Below, in pieces: positions 49,970-59,911 of a stretch of DNA of 64,000 nucleotides. The notes under the pieces were generated by a model. It saw only the letters and a list, made by a program, of their open reading frames with translations, was not told the DNA's origin and ran no database searches. This stretch comes from Paracoccaceae bacterium (GTDB taxonomy: Bacteria > Pseudomonadota > Alphaproteobacteria > Rhodobacterales > Rhodobacteraceae). The DNA lies in contig QWDA01000004.1 in the NCBI GenBank assembly GCA_003605175.1, forward strand, positions 1-64,000, given 5' to 3'. Positions within the stretch are counted from its first letter, which is position 1; each line of letters starts with the position of its first letter. The translations under genes and the position numbers were made by a program.

Positions 49970-50782
49970 ATGGGGCTCCTGCATCTTCTCCTCATCGCCG
50001 CGATTCAGGGACTCACCGAGTTTCTGCCGGTTTCGTCGTCGGGCCACCTGATTCTCCTGCCGAATCTCACCGGTCTCGACGATCAGGGGCAAGCCATCGA
50101 CGTCGCCGTCCATGTCGGCACCCTCGGCGCGGTGGTGGTCTATTTCCGGACCGACGTCCGCCGGGCGATTTCCGGGATCCCGGGCCTGATCCGCGGGCAG
50201 ATCGACAACCCCGACTCGCGACTCGCCCTGCTGCTTGTCGTCGCGACGATCCCGGTCGTCATCGCCGGATTCGTGCTCAACATCACTGGCATCGAAGACG
50301 CTCTGCGCTCCACCGCCGTGATCGGCTGGGCCATGCTGGTCTTCGGCCTCTACCTCTACTGGGCCGACCGGCGCGGCCCCGAAACCTTCGCCTCTGCGGA
50401 CTGGAACCTGAAACACGCCATCGTCATGGGCCTCTGGCAGGCGGTCGCGCTGATTCCCGGCACCTCGCGCTCGGGCATCACCATCTCGGCCGCCCGCCTG
50501 CTCGGCTACCGCCGCGAGGATGCCGCCCGGATCTCGATGCTGATGTCGATCCCGACGATCATCGCCTCGGGCGTGCTCCTCGGCATCGAGGTCGCCGGCG
50601 ACGCCGACATGGAGACCGCCAGGGACGCCGCAATCGGCGCGGTCTTCGCCTTCGCCGCGGCGCTCGGCGCGCTGACGCTGATGATGCGGCTCCTGAAAAG
50701 CGTGAGCTTCACGCCCTACGTGATCTACCGGATCTTCCTCGGCGCGTTCCTGCTCTGGATCGCCTACGGTCAGGGCGGGTGA
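49970..50782 (+). CDS. uppP: undecaprenyl-diphosphatase UppP
   Basis: 270 aa, about eight membrane helices. Catalytic motifs QGLTEFLPVSSSGHLI (13-28) and PGTSRSGITISA. It dephosphorylates undecaprenyl diphosphate to recycle the cell-wall lipid carrier. Divergent from gltD; the 190-base AT-rich gap (49780-49969) likely holds both promoters. Confidence 0.96.
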   Translation: MGLLHLLLIAAIQGLTEFLPVSSSGHLILLPNLTGLDDQGQAIDVAVHVGTLGAVVVYFRTDVRRAISGIPGLIRGQIDNPDSRLALLLVVATIPVVIAGFVLNITGIEDALRSTAVIGWAMLVFGLYLYWADRRGPETFASADWNLKHAIVMGLWQAVALIPGTSRSGITISAARLLGYRREDAARISMLMSIPTIIASGVLLGIEVAGDADMETARDAAIGAVFAFAAALGALTLMMRLLKSVSFTPYVIYRIFLGAFLLWIAYGQGG

Positions 50783-50839
50783 GCCCCTGCCGCCCTCCGG
50801 CGCTGCTCGTACGGGGAACGGCGCCTAAGGCGATACTCC

Positions 50840-51820
50840 TCAGATCTTCAGGTTCTTCGCCGAGGCGGTGATGTCGTCATACTGCCCCTGCGGCCGGAAC
50901 CGCCACAGGTACTCGGGCAGCACCGCCTCGAGCGAGACCGGCGCGATCCCCAGATCGGCGAACCCCTTCGCGCCCTCCGACACCACGTTGTCGCGCGTGA
51001 GCGTGGCCACCTGGTCGCGGGTGAGCGGCGGCTGCACCAGCCCGCCCGAGATCCAGCGCACCGCATCGAAGCAGCCCGCCATGATGCGCGCCAGCCAGAA
51101 CGGCAGGCCAAGCACCAGGCGCCGGCGGTGGATCACCTTCAGCATCCGCCCCATCAGCCCGCGGAACGTGTCGGTATCGGGCCCGCCGAGCTCGTACACC
51201 CCCGGCGCCGCCGCGCCGGTCACCCCGGCCACCGCCGCGCGGGCCACGTCGTCCACATGGACCGGCTGGAACCGCGTCTCCGCGCCGACGATGGGCAGGA
51301 TCGGCCCGAGCCGGCACATCCCCGCGAACCGGTTGAAGAAATCGTCCTCGGGACCGAACACGATCGAGGGCCGGAGGATCACCGCATCGGGCCGCTGCGC
51401 CAGCACGGCCTCCTCGCCGAGCCCCTTGGAACGGGCATAGGCGCTCGCGCCCTCCGGATCGGCGCCGATCGCCGAAACATGCACCAGCCGGCCAACGCCT
51501 TCCTCGGCCGCGATCCGCGCGATCCGCACCGCGCCCTCGTGCTGGACGGCGTCGAAACCATTCCGGCCCTGCTCCGCCAGGATGCCCACGCAGTTCACCA
51601 CCGCGTCGGCGCCCTTCATCGCGGCGCGCACGCTGGCTTCGTCGCGGATATTGCAGAGCACCGGCTCGACCTGGCCAACGGCGCCATAGGGCTTGACGAA
51701 CATCGCCTCGTTCGGCCGCCGGACCGCCACGCGGATGCGCCAGCCCTCCTTCGCGAGCCGGCGGGCGACATAGCGCCCGACGAAACCGGAACCGCCATAG
51801 ATCGTGACGAGCCTGGACAT
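50840..51820 (-). CDS. complex I NDUFA9-like NAD(P)-binding protein
   Basis: 326 aa from [10 protein letters not shown] at 51820. Rossmann motif [15 protein letters not shown] and [25 protein letters not shown] of atypical SDRs; the family is related to the NDUFA9 accessory subunit of mitochondrial complex I and occurs widely in alphaproteobacteria. A bacterial complex I role is inferred, not shown by context. Confidence 0.85.
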   Translation of the reverse strand: MSRLVTIYGGSGFVGRYVARRLAKEGWRIRVAVRRPNEAMFVKPYGAVGQVEPVLCNIRDEASVRAAMKGADAVVNCVGILAEQGRNGFDAVQHEGAVRIARIAAEEGVGRLVHVSAIGADPEGASAYARSKGLGEEAVLAQRPDAVILRPSIVFGPEDDFFNRFAGMCRLGPILPIVGAETRFQPVHVDDVARAAVAGVTGAAAPGVYELGGPDTDTFRGLMGRMLKVIHRRRLVLGLPFWLARIMAGCFDAVRWISGGLVQPPLTRDQVATLTRDNVVSEGAKGFADLGIAPVSLEAVLPEYLWRFRPQGQYDDITASAKNLKI

Positions 51821-51902
51821 GGGCACCTCATCGTTCGAGCCTCCCCGTCCATAGCGCCCGGGGGCCCCGGGAACAAGCCGCGAGAACGCTGCGGATGACC
51901 CG

Positions 51903-51931
51903 TTGACAGTGCCCGGGCCTCCGAGTAATCC
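51903..51931 (+). promoter_or_regulatory. promoter of tRNA-Leu
   Basis: TTGACA (51903-51908), a 17-base spacer and TAATCC (51926-51931), placing initiation just upstream of the tRNA start at 51949. A close match to the housekeeping sigma consensus. Confidence 0.75.
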
Positions 51932-51948
51932 CGCGCCCTACGACACCT

Positions 51949-52035
51949 GCCCAGGTGGCGGAATTGGTAGACGCGCTGGTTTCAGGTACCAGTGGCTTAA
52001 CGGCCGTGGAGGTTCGAGTCCTCTCCTGGGCACCA
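51949..52035 (+). tRNA. tRNA-Leu (anticodon CAG)
   Basis: Acceptor stem GCCCAGG (51949-51955) pairs with CCTGGGC (52025-52031), discriminator A at 52032, CCA encoded at 52033-52035. D-arm GGCGGAATTGGTAGACGC, anticodon loop TTTCAGG giving CAG, a class II variable arm and TTCGAGTCC in the T-arm are visible. It reads CUG, the main Leu codon in this GC-rich genome. Confidence 0.97.
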
Positions 52036-52205
52036 TTACCCTACAGGTAACCCTCTGCTTCTCTTCAGTTTTCACTGTCGAGAGACGGAGGCGTTGACCT
52101 TGCCGGAGTCCGAATCTTCCGCTTGCACATCCGGGAAGCCCGGCATCTGCCACTTCTCGCGAGCGGCCCCGAGCGACCTTTCCGGCCATTGCACCGCCAA
52201 TCGGA

Positions 52206-53594
52206 TCAGGCGTGCGGGGCACGCGCCGTGTTGGCGGCCGGCTCACCGGCGGCGCGGAGGATCATTTCGGCGCAGGCGGCGCGGTCCGGCGCTCCGTCGG
52301 CTCTGAGCGGGATTTCGGAGATCGGCCGCATCCGGGCGGGAACGGCGGCGGCGCCGAGCGCGTCCCGGCAGGCCTGTTCGGCGCGCGCGACCACCTGGTA
52401 CCGGTTCACGCCCTCTTCGAAGATGACGAGGGCGAGCAGGTCATCGTGGCCCGGCTTCGGATTGGCGAAGGCAACCGCTGCGACAACACCTTCGGTCGAT
52501 GCGATGAGGGCATCGATCACGGCGGCATCCAGAACCCGATCTTCGACCTTCAGGGCATCGGTGCCGGTCGCGGGGCCAAGCAGTTCCAAGGCGTCGTCGA
52601 TCCGGCGTGCCACGATGCCGGGGCGAATTGCGCAATCGGCATCGCCGATCCGAAGGCGGCCGATCATGGCCGGGGCCCCCGAGGAATCCACGATTTCCAC
52701 GGTCTGAAGCAGCGTTTGCGCCGTTTCGACGCCCCCGGGCGCGTTTGCCGCCGTGGTGACCAGGACCGGACCCGTTTCGGCGAGGTCGAGCACGAGCGAG
52801 ACCTGCCGGAAGCCGCGCAGCAGGCTCGCGGTCTCGTCCCTGGACAGGCGCAGGCCCGCGAGTTCGCAGACCGGCCCTTCCGGCATGCCGGCCGAGGCGA
52901 GAAAGGAAGCGGCCGTCACGGGCGCGCAAACGCCGGTCACGCCCCGCGCGTCGGGAAGTTGCGATGCAGGCAGCTCGAGGACGGTGCCCCCGGCCAGCAA
53001 GGCGGCAAGACGGCGCGTCAGACCGTGGTAGCTCGCGGGCGGGAAGAGCACTGCAAGGCGGGCCGCGTCACCGGACAGGATCGACGCGACCGCATCGGTG
53101 CGCGCGACGATCTCGGCCTGGCTCAACCCGAAGACAGGGCCGGGCCCGGCCTCGCTTGGGGACGGCGAATGGAACCATGGCTCATTCGCATCCGCCGAAC
53201 GCGACATCCATGCTTCCGTTTTCCGCTCCTGATCGAAATTGGCGGGCGAGAACGACAGGTCCACGAGAATCTGGGGCATTTCGGCCGGAAGCGCCCTGGT
53301 CACGATGGCCACCTGCGCGCCAGCCTCTTCGCCAGGACCGGTACTGACCGGAACCCCGAGGAGGGCGGCAGCGAGCAGCGCGGGGAGCGCGACCGCGGGG
53401 TCCTCCGACACGATGCGCAGCGTTTTCGAGCGATCCAGGCCGGCCTCCGTGAAGCGCAGCGCGAAGGTGGCCGCAAGGTCGCGGAGGTTTCCGTAGGTAA
53501 AGGTCACATCCGGGAAGACCAGGGCCGGATGGTCCGGGCGGGCCGTGGCCGCCTCAAGGAAGCGCTCTGCCACGGTGTGTTTCGCGTCGCTCAT
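52206..53594 (-). CDS. degenerate ANL-superfamily protein (third of three)
   Basis: 462 aa. Overall layout and C-terminal subdomain (GVVAAVAFANPKPGHDDLLALVIFEEG) align with adenylate-forming enzymes, but the P-loop A3, the A5 YGxxET and A7 GD motifs are absent, and the A10 lysine position (RADGAPDR) holds Ala435. It is unlikely to adenylate anything; a structural or regulatory partner of the two upstream paralogs is plausible. Start at 53594 overlaps the upstream stop by 4 bases. Confidence 0.8.
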   Translation of the reverse strand: MSDAKHTVAERFLEAATARPDHPALVFPDVTFTYGNLRDLAATFALRFTEAGLDRSKTLRIVSEDPAVALPALLAAALLGVPVSTGPGEEAGAQVAIVTRALPAEMPQILVDLSFSPANFDQERKTEAWMSRSADANEPWFHSPSPSEAGPGPVFGLSQAEIVARTDAVASILSGDAARLAVLFPPASYHGLTRRLAALLAGGTVLELPASQLPDARGVTGVCAPVTAASFLASAGMPEGPVCELAGLRLSRDETASLLRGFRQVSLVLDLAETGPVLVTTAANAPGGVETAQTLLQTVEIVDSSGAPAMIGRLRIGDADCAIRPGIVARRIDDALELLGPATGTDALKVEDRVLDAAVIDALIASTEGVVAAVAFANPKPGHDDLLALVIFEEGVNRYQVVARAEQACRDALGAAAVPARMRPISEIPLRADGAPDRAACAEMILRAAGEPAANTARAPHA

Positions 53595-55081
53595 GGTCGA
53601 TCCCCGAAATTGTAGAAACTGGTTCTGAGCACGTCCGGATCGCCGGTGGCAAGCGTTCCGTCGAACAGGTCCCGCGCCCGTCCCCGGCGGACCACGCCAT
53701 CGGCGGTGCGTTCGAGCGCCGGGACGACCAGCATCGCGACCGGTGCGGCGAGCGGACCGAAACGACGCTCGCAGGCCGCGCGGGCAGCCGCCGGAACCTC
53801 GGGATCGGGACGGGCGAGGCACAGGCAGGCGGCGATGCGGGAGACGCCGTCGCGGCCGGCATGTTCGAAACAGCTGGCCGCCTCGACCCCCTCGACCGCG
53901 GAAATGTGTTCCTCGATATCGCTCAGGAGGATCTTGTCGCCCTCGATGTTCACGACATCGGATTCGCGTCCGACGATGGTCAGGACGTTGCGCGCGTCGA
54001 AAACGCCGAGGTCGCCGGGATGGAACCAGCCGTCGCGGAAATGCTGCGCGGTGGCGCCGGCATCGTTGACATAGGCCGCGACCATGGCGTCGGTCCGGAC
54101 GCGGATATAGCCGGCGGTTCCGGTAGGGCAGGCGGCGCCGGTTTCGCTGACGATCTCGACGCCGCTGCCCGGCTTCCCGGCGACATCGAGGCCCTGGTCC
54201 GCGCGGCGGTAGGTGTTGACATGGGATTTGATCGTCTCGTTCGCGCCGTAGACATCCTCGACGCAGTCGAAACTGTCGAGGAGCCGGGTCGCGAGCGCGG
54301 CGGTGAGCTTCGCCCCGCTGACCTGGAGAAGCGGGATCCGCGGCGAGATGCGGTTGTCGGCAAGCCAGAGGCGCACCTGCTGCGGCGAGCCGCAGACGAA
54401 GTTGACCCCGGCCTTCCGCACGAAGGGCAGCGGGCCCGGTTCGACCACCGTGTTGCCGGAAACCAGCGCGGCGATGGCGCGGATCATGAAGGCCCGCGAG
54501 GCGCAGTGGAAAAGCTGGAGGAGGCGGGTGTCGCCCTCGGCATAGTCGGCGGCGATGGTCCGCAGCCGGCGCTCCAGGAGATCGTGGCTGATCTCGACAT
54601 GCTTGGTGCGTCCGGTGGTCCCAGAGGACGGGAGGAGCCAGGCGATGTCCTGTCCCTCCGGCGCATGGTCGAAGCGCGTGGCGGATCCGTCATCGGCCGC
54701 GAAGCGTGGCGACCAGCCATTGTCGATCACCAGTTCGCGCCGTCCGGGTGCCCCTGGTGCCTCGGGTGTCCGGAGGAAGACATCGACTCCGGGCGCGCCG
54801 GGATGCAGCAGATCGGCGGAGTAGGGGATGTACCGTGCGCCGACGAAGCTCAGGGCGAAGACGGAGCTTATGGCCGCGATCGTGTCGCCGGTCGCGAGAC
54901 TCACCAGATCGCCCGGCCGGATCCCCTCGGCTTGCAGGCGGGCAGCATAGCACCGGGCGAGCCGGAGCAGATTCCCGAAGGGCAGGGCGAGATCGGGTGC
55001 GAGAACCGCGGGCCGACCGGGGTCGCGCGCGGCCAGGTCTTCCAGCCGCGCGCAGATGCGATAGGCGGGCGTCCCGGTCAT
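53591..55081 (-). CDS. ANL-superfamily adenylation-like protein (second of three)
   Basis: 496 aa. A3 P-loop SSGTTGRTK at 142-150, A5 YGANETIK at 258-265, A7 DGWFHPGDLG and A8-like IVGRESDVVNIEGDKI are present. At A10 (TADGVVRR) Val463 replaces the Lys needed for adenylation. No signal, no fused carrier domain. The previous gene ends 4 bases before this start, so expression is coupled. Substrate unknown. Confidence 0.85.
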   Translation of the reverse strand: MTGTPAYRICARLEDLAARDPGRPAVLAPDLALPFGNLLRLARCYAARLQAEGIRPGDLVSLATGDTIAAISSVFALSFVGARYIPYSADLLHPGAPGVDVFLRTPEAPGAPGRRELVIDNGWSPRFAADDGSATRFDHAPEGQDIAWLLPSSGTTGRTKHVEISHDLLERRLRTIAADYAEGDTRLLQLFHCASRAFMIRAIAALVSGNTVVEPGPLPFVRKAGVNFVCGSPQQVRLWLADNRISPRIPLLQVSGAKLTAALATRLLDSFDCVEDVYGANETIKSHVNTYRRADQGLDVAGKPGSGVEIVSETGAACPTGTAGYIRVRTDAMVAAYVNDAGATAQHFRDGWFHPGDLGVFDARNVLTIVGRESDVVNIEGDKILLSDIEEHISAVEGVEAASCFEHAGRDGVSRIAACLCLARPDPEVPAAARAACERRFGPLAAPVAMLVVPALERTADGVVRRGRARDLFDGTLATGDPDVLRTSFYNFGDRP

Positions 55082-55085
55082 GCCC

Positions 55086-56576
55086 TCAATACACGTCGCC
55101 CGCCGTGGCGCCGTCCGGTATCAGGCTCTGGCACAGCTGCCGCATCGGCCGGCCGGCATCGGTGTAGGGGATCTCGTCGATTTCGTGGATCCTGCCCAGG
55201 AAACAGGGGAGCCCGGTGTGCTTCTGGTATTCCTCGCGCACCTTCAGGATGCAGTCGCCCTTTCGCGCCCCCTCCTCGAACACCACGAAGGCGAGGATCT
55301 CGTTGCGCGTGGCCTTCGGGCTCTTGAAGCTGATCGCGTCCTTGATGCCGGGCACGGAGGTGATGATCGCGTCAATCAGCCGGGCGTCGATCTTGACGCC
55401 GCCGAAGGAGATCACCTCGTCGTTGCGGCCGACGATCTCGAGCTGGCCGTTCTCGCCCCAGAAGCCGACATCCCCGGGATAGAACCAGCCGTCGCGGAAG
55501 TTCTTCTCGGTCGCCTCCGGCGCGCCGACATAGCCCCTGGCCATGTAGCCGTTGCGAACGCGCACGGTGCCGTTCTCGCCCGGCGCACAGGGCGCCCCGC
55601 TGTCGTCGTTGATCTCCACGTCGCTGTCGAGCCGGCGCCCGCGCCGGACCAGGGTTCCGCCGGCGCCGCGGCTGACGATATTGGCGAAGGACTTGTTGGT
55701 CTCGCTGGCGCCGTAGATGTCGATGACGGTGTCGAAATGGTCCACCAGGAACGCGGCGAGCTCGTCCTCGAGCTTGGCCCCGCTGATCTCGACCTTCCGG
55801 AAGCGCTGGTCGAAGCCGTATTTCTTGCGGAAGCTGACGAACTGGCTGGGCGAGCAGAAGACCGTGTTCACCCCGACCCGCTTCCAGAAGGCCGCGTCCG
55901 AGCTGTCGACCAGCGTGCAGGCGTTCAGGAGCGCGCCGATCGCCCGCGCGAAATAGGGCCGCGAGGTGCAGTTGAACATCATCGCCGCGGTGACGCCCGC
56001 CCGGGGGAAGTCCTCGGCGATGGCGGCGGTCCGGTCGCTCACCACGCGCTGGCTGAGGCCGATGAACTTGGGCTTGCCGGTGGTTCCGCTGGTATGGAGA
56101 ATCAACCAGTCGTCCTCGGGATCGGCATAGCCCGGGAAGGCGTCCATGTCGGCAAGGTCCACCCGCGCCATGTCGGCGAGCCAGCCGTCGTCGATCAGGA
56201 CGAAGCCGAGCCCCTTCTTGCCCAGGGCGTCCGGGGTCCGGAAGAAATGCGTGGGCTCGATGATGCGCTGGTTCAGCAGGACCTTGCCGGCGGTCACCAG
56301 CCGGCAGCCCAGGAAGGAGGTCGCGAACAACATGGCGAGCGCCGAGGGCGGGTCGCCCGAATTGAGCGCGACGGTCGAATTCCGGCCCACGCCCAGGAAC
56401 TGGAGCCGCTTGGCGAAGGCAATGGACGCAGCCAGAAGCTGTGCATAGGAGATGGCCGCCGCTTCCGACACGATGGCCGGGAGGTTGGCGTTGTCGATGG
56501 CGACCCCGGCGAACTGATGCGCAATCGAATGACGCTGATTCGTCGCCGATGCGCTCAGGACATCCACCGCAGCCAC
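55086..56576 (-). CDS. ANL-superfamily adenylation-like protein (first of three)
   Basis: 496 aa from the GTG at 56576 with only a weak RBS. A3 TSGTTGKPK at 152-160, A5 YGASETNK at 268-275, A7 DGWFYPGDVG and A8 IVGRNDEVISFGGVKID are intact. At A10 (TDAGRPMRQ) Arg476 sits where Lys is expected. Heads a three-gene operon of ANL paralogs; a carrier protein, transferase or reductase partner is not visible. Divergent from an outer-membrane protein gene. Confidence 0.85.
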   Translation of the reverse strand: MAAVDVLSASATNQRHSIAHQFAGVAIDNANLPAIVSEAAAISYAQLLAASIAFAKRLQFLGVGRNSTVALNSGDPPSALAMLFATSFLGCRLVTAGKVLLNQRIIEPTHFFRTPDALGKKGLGFVLIDDGWLADMARVDLADMDAFPGYADPEDDWLILHTSGTTGKPKFIGLSQRVVSDRTAAIAEDFPRAGVTAAMMFNCTSRPYFARAIGALLNACTLVDSSDAAFWKRVGVNTVFCSPSQFVSFRKKYGFDQRFRKVEISGAKLEDELAAFLVDHFDTVIDIYGASETNKSFANIVSRGAGGTLVRRGRRLDSDVEINDDSGAPCAPGENGTVRVRNGYMARGYVGAPEATEKNFRDGWFYPGDVGFWGENGQLEIVGRNDEVISFGGVKIDARLIDAIITSVPGIKDAISFKSPKATRNEILAFVVFEEGARKGDCILKVREEYQKHTGLPCFLGRIHEIDEIPYTDAGRPMRQLCQSLIPDGATAGDVY

Positions 56577-56791
56577 GCTCGCTTCAGAAAAATTAACGTT
56601 TAGGGCTCTCTAGGCGACATCCGAGGCATTCGCAACGTCGCTGTCGTGGCGCTTTGGCGACAGATTGGCTCTTTCGGGCGCTCCTGCGACCCCGAAGCGG
56701 AATTTTGCTTAACGCAACACGATTGCGTGACCTAAGGGAATTTATCCCCCACCGGGCACCAAGCGCCCGAAATAACAGAGGAGAGCGGGAT

Positions 56792-57394
56792 TTGAACATT
56801 CAAGGTTTCAAGACCACAGCGGTTGCCGTCGGGTCGACCTCGGCACTCGCGCTGATGGCCGCCACCGATCAGGCCACAGCCAACGACCTTTACATGGGTT
56901 TCTCGATCGGTTCCGTCTCCGGTGACAACCCCAGCCCGGGCGACGGTGACGCGGAAGACTACTCCCTTACCGGCGAAGCGATCAGCCTCTTCGTCGGCGC
57001 GCAGCGCGAGCTGTCGAACGGCATGTTCACCGGCATCGAGCTCGCCTATACCGGCAGCTTCGAGGGTGACGCGGACGGCAGCTCTTCCTACGAATACGCC
57101 TATGACGTGAACTACAACATCGACGCCAAGGCGCGCATCGGCCGCAGGATGGGCGGGTTCGACGTCTACGGTTTCGGCGGCCTCTCGGTGGGCTCGGTCT
57201 CCACCTGCTGCTACAGTGCCGATTACCGCTACTGGGGCGTGAACCTCGGGGCCGGCGCCGAAATGAACATCAGCGAGAACATGTTCGCCGGCGTCGAGTA
57301 CATCCACCGCTTCACCGAAGGCACCGAGGACGACGCGGATGAGTACAGCTCGGATCACGGCGTGCTTTCGCTCCGGCTGGGCTACAAGTTCTAG
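56792..57394 (+). CDS. outer-membrane beta-barrel protein
   Basis: 200 aa from the TTG at 56792, preceded by GAGGAGAG; no ATG is well placed. Residues 1-30 form a signal peptide (ending QATAND). Alternating aromatic/polar strands and a C-terminal ...LSLRLGYKF with terminal Phe are typical of small OmpA/OmpW-like barrels. One loop has a CC pair near residue 147. Role unknown. Confidence 0.8.
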   Translation: MNIQGFKTTAVAVGSTSALALMAATDQATANDLYMGFSIGSVSGDNPSPGDGDAEDYSLTGEAISLFVGAQRELSNGMFTGIELAYTGSFEGDADGSSSYEYAYDVNYNIDAKARIGRRMGGFDVYGFGGLSVGSVSTCCYSADYRYWGVNLGAGAEMNISENMFAGVEYIHRFTEGTEDDADEYSSDHGVLSLRLGYKF

Positions 57395-57421
57395 TCTCCG
57401 CCCCTCGTGATTTCGTCTTGC

Positions 57422-57454
57422 AGGGGCCGGCGCATATGTCGGCCCCTCGCGTTT
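57422..57454 (+). terminator. probable terminator after the barrel protein
   Basis: 8-bp stem AGGGGCCG (57422-57429) with CGGCCCCT (57440-57447), followed by CGCGTTT. The T run is short, so termination may be partial. Confidence 0.5.
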
Positions 57455-57489
57455 CGGGAAGGCGCATCCCCCATTTTCGGAGACAGGCC

Positions 57490-58137
57490 ATGCCGCTCAA
57501 AGTCCTCGGCGCCGGATTCGGCCGGACCGGTACCTATTCCCTGAAGCTTGCCCTCGAGGCCCTGGGTTACGGTCCTTGCCACCACATGTACGAAGTCCGC
57601 AAGCGCCCTCAGCAGGTCGCCTGGTGGCACGCCGCCTCCCACGGCAAACTGCCGGACTGGGACGAGGTCTTCGCCGGGTTCGGCTCGCAGGTGGACTGGC
57701 CCGCCTCGTATTTCTGGAAGGATCTCTGCGTGCATTATCCGGACGCGAAGGTCATCCTGACCGACCGGGACCCGGAGAGCTGGTACGAGAGCATCCGCAG
57801 GACGATCCTGCCCGCGTCGGAACGCGGCCGGTTCGAAGATCCCGATCCGACCAATCGCAAGGCGTCGGAGATCATCTACCGGATCGCCTTGCAGAAGATC
57901 TTTTCCGGCCGGCTCGGAGACCGCGAGCACGCGATCCGGTGCCTGCTCGCGCATCGGCAAGAGGTGATCGCGACGCTGCCGCCCGAGCGTCTTCTGGTCT
58001 TCGGCATCGGGGATGGGTGGGAGCGCCTATGCGAGTTCCTGGGCGTTCCGGTCCCGGACCTGCCCTATCCGAGCGGCAATTCGGTCGCAGAGTTTCTGGC
58101 GCGCAAGCCCTACCTGGCCGCCGTCCCGGCGGAGTAG
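57490..58137 (+). CDS. sulfotransferase-like protein
   Basis: 215 aa. The 5' PAPS-binding loop GAGFGRTGTYSLKLALEALG opens the protein, and KVILTDRDPESWYESIRRTIL resembles the 3'-phosphate region. The fold is that of the Sulfotransfer_4 family common in Rhodobacterales; acceptor unknown. RBS is weak (CAGG). The 265 bases after it (58138-58402) hold no gene I can support. Confidence 0.88.
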   Translation: MPLKVLGAGFGRTGTYSLKLALEALGYGPCHHMYEVRKRPQQVAWWHAASHGKLPDWDEVFAGFGSQVDWPASYFWKDLCVHYPDAKVILTDRDPESWYESIRRTILPASERGRFEDPDPTNRKASEIIYRIALQKIFSGRLGDREHAIRCLLAHRQEVIATLPPERLLVFGIGDGWERLCEFLGVPVPDLPYPSGNSVAEFLARKPYLAAVPAE

Positions 58138-58402
58138 CCTGCGCGCCCGCTCCGGGCGGCCCTGGGGAAGCGACAGTCAGGAAACCGACCCGGGAACAGG
58201 GCAGGATGCGGAACGCAAACCGCGCCGGCTGGGCGCGCCGGCGCCCAGCCCGTTGCCTCGCCTCCTTCGGCGAAACATCCGCGGCGAACCCGGCTCCCTT
58301 TTTCCGCCCGCGGGGCCGCGGCCCTCACCATCGCTGCCGGCATCTCGAGCATGGCACGCGCCACGCCTCCGCCCCGCTGCCCACCTTCGCCGGGCAGGCA
58401 GA

Positions 58403-59662
58403 TCAGCGCGCGTATCTTTCCGCCGTGAGCCCATCGAAGTCGATCTCCGGCTCCCGGCCCAGAACCACATCCGCAACCGCCCGGCCCGACCCGCAGGCCA
58501 TGGTCCAGCCGAGTGTCCCGTGGCCGGTATTGAGAAAGAGGTTGCTATACCGCGACGCGCCCAGAACGGGTGTCCCGTCCGGCGTCATCGGGCGCAGTCC
58601 GGTCCAGCCCTCGGCCTTCGAAAGGTCGCCGCCCTTCGGGAAGAGATCGCCGATCACATGCCGCACGGTGTCGGTCGCATGCGGGCCCAGCCGGTTCGAG
58701 TAGCCCGCAATCTCGGCGGTCCCCGCAACGCGGATCCGGTCGCCCAGCCGGGTGATCGCCACCTTGTGCGTCTCGTCCATGATGGTCGATTGCGGCGCCT
58801 CGGCGTCCTCCGTCACCGGAAGGGTCACCGAATAGCCCTTCACGGGATAGACGGGCAGACGCACGCCGATGGGGTTGAGCACTCGTGGCCCGTAGCTCCC
58901 GAGCGCGCAGACATAGGCGTCGCCGGTGATGCGGCCGGCGATCTCGGTCTCGACCCCCAGCACCCGGCCGCTCTCGACCGCGATCGCGCGGATCGACTGG
59001 CCGTACTGGAACTCGACGCCCATCTCGGCGCATTTCTCGGCGAGCGCGATTGTGAACATCCGGCAGTCGCCGGTCCGGTCCGCGGTCAGGCGCAGCCCGC
59101 CGACGAACTTCTCGCGCACCCCGGCCAGGGCCGGTTCGACGGCGATGCAGCCGTCCCGGTCCAGCACCTCGTAGGGAGACCCGTATTCCGCGAGGATCTC
59201 CTGGTCGGCCTTCGAGCCCTTGAGCTGCTTCTCGGTCCGAAAGAGCTGCAGCGTGCCCTGCGCCCGGCCATCGTACTCGATCCCGGTCTCCGCGATCAGG
59301 TCGGGCATCACGTCGCGCGAATAGTTGGAGATGCGCACCATCCGGCTCTTGTTGATCCGGTAGCTCACCTCGTTGCAGTTGCGGAGCATCTGCGCGCCCC
59401 AGACCCACATGGTCGGGCTGATCAGCGGCCAGATGAACAAGGGCCGCCGCTTCATGAACAGCCATTTCACCGCCTTCATCGGAATGCCGGGCGCGGCCCA
59501 GGGCGAGGTCATGCCATAGCTGAGCTCGCCGGCATTGGCGTAGCTGGTTTCCAGCCCCGGCCCGGCCTGCCGGTCGAGCACCGTCACCTCGGCCCCGCCC
59601 TTGGCGAGATAATAGGCCGTGGTCACGCCGATCACCCCGGCTCCCATCACGACGACTTTCAT
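58403..59662 (-). CDS. dadA: D-amino acid dehydrogenase
   Basis: 419 aa from the ATG at 59662. FAD-binding MGAGVIGVTTAYYLAKGGAEVTVLDR and the C-terminal FLNTGHGTLGWTMACGSGRAVADVVLG are diagnostic of DadA. It oxidises D-amino acids (mainly D-Ala) to keto acids at the membrane with quinone acceptors. No alanine racemase or Lrp gene is adjacent. Frame open upstream to 60160 is a shadow. Confidence 0.95.
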   Translation of the reverse strand: MKVVVMGAGVIGVTTAYYLAKGGAEVTVLDRQAGPGLETSYANAGELSYGMTSPWAAPGIPMKAVKWLFMKRRPLFIWPLISPTMWVWGAQMLRNCNEVSYRINKSRMVRISNYSRDVMPDLIAETGIEYDGRAQGTLQLFRTEKQLKGSKADQEILAEYGSPYEVLDRDGCIAVEPALAGVREKFVGGLRLTADRTGDCRMFTIALAEKCAEMGVEFQYGQSIRAIAVESGRVLGVETEIAGRITGDAYVCALGSYGPRVLNPIGVRLPVYPVKGYSVTLPVTEDAEAPQSTIMDETHKVAITRLGDRIRVAGTAEIAGYSNRLGPHATDTVRHVIGDLFPKGGDLSKAEGWTGLRPMTPDGTPVLGASRYSNLFLNTGHGTLGWTMACGSGRAVADVVLGREPEIDFDGLTAERYAR

Positions 59663-59911
59663 GGCGACACTCCCCGAACGGCCTGCGCGGGCGGCGCCCG
59701 CTGCGTGGCTTTCCCTTTCGGGTGCTTTTCCTGCGCCGGGCAGGGGATGACCAGTGTTTTCTCGCCGCGACCTGCCTGATGCATTGTCTCGAAACCCTGC
59801 GGTATGCTCGGATTCATCGGCGGATTGTTTCCAGATCGGCGCGCCGCGCCAGATTTCCGCCTTCGAATGACAGCAATCCTGCAAGGTCTTCACCCCAAAA
59901 ATGCCCCGCGA

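Noticed and set aside
58138-58402. Gene in the 265-base gap before dadA
   Set aside because: No RBS-start combination or family match; only low-complexity GC sequence.
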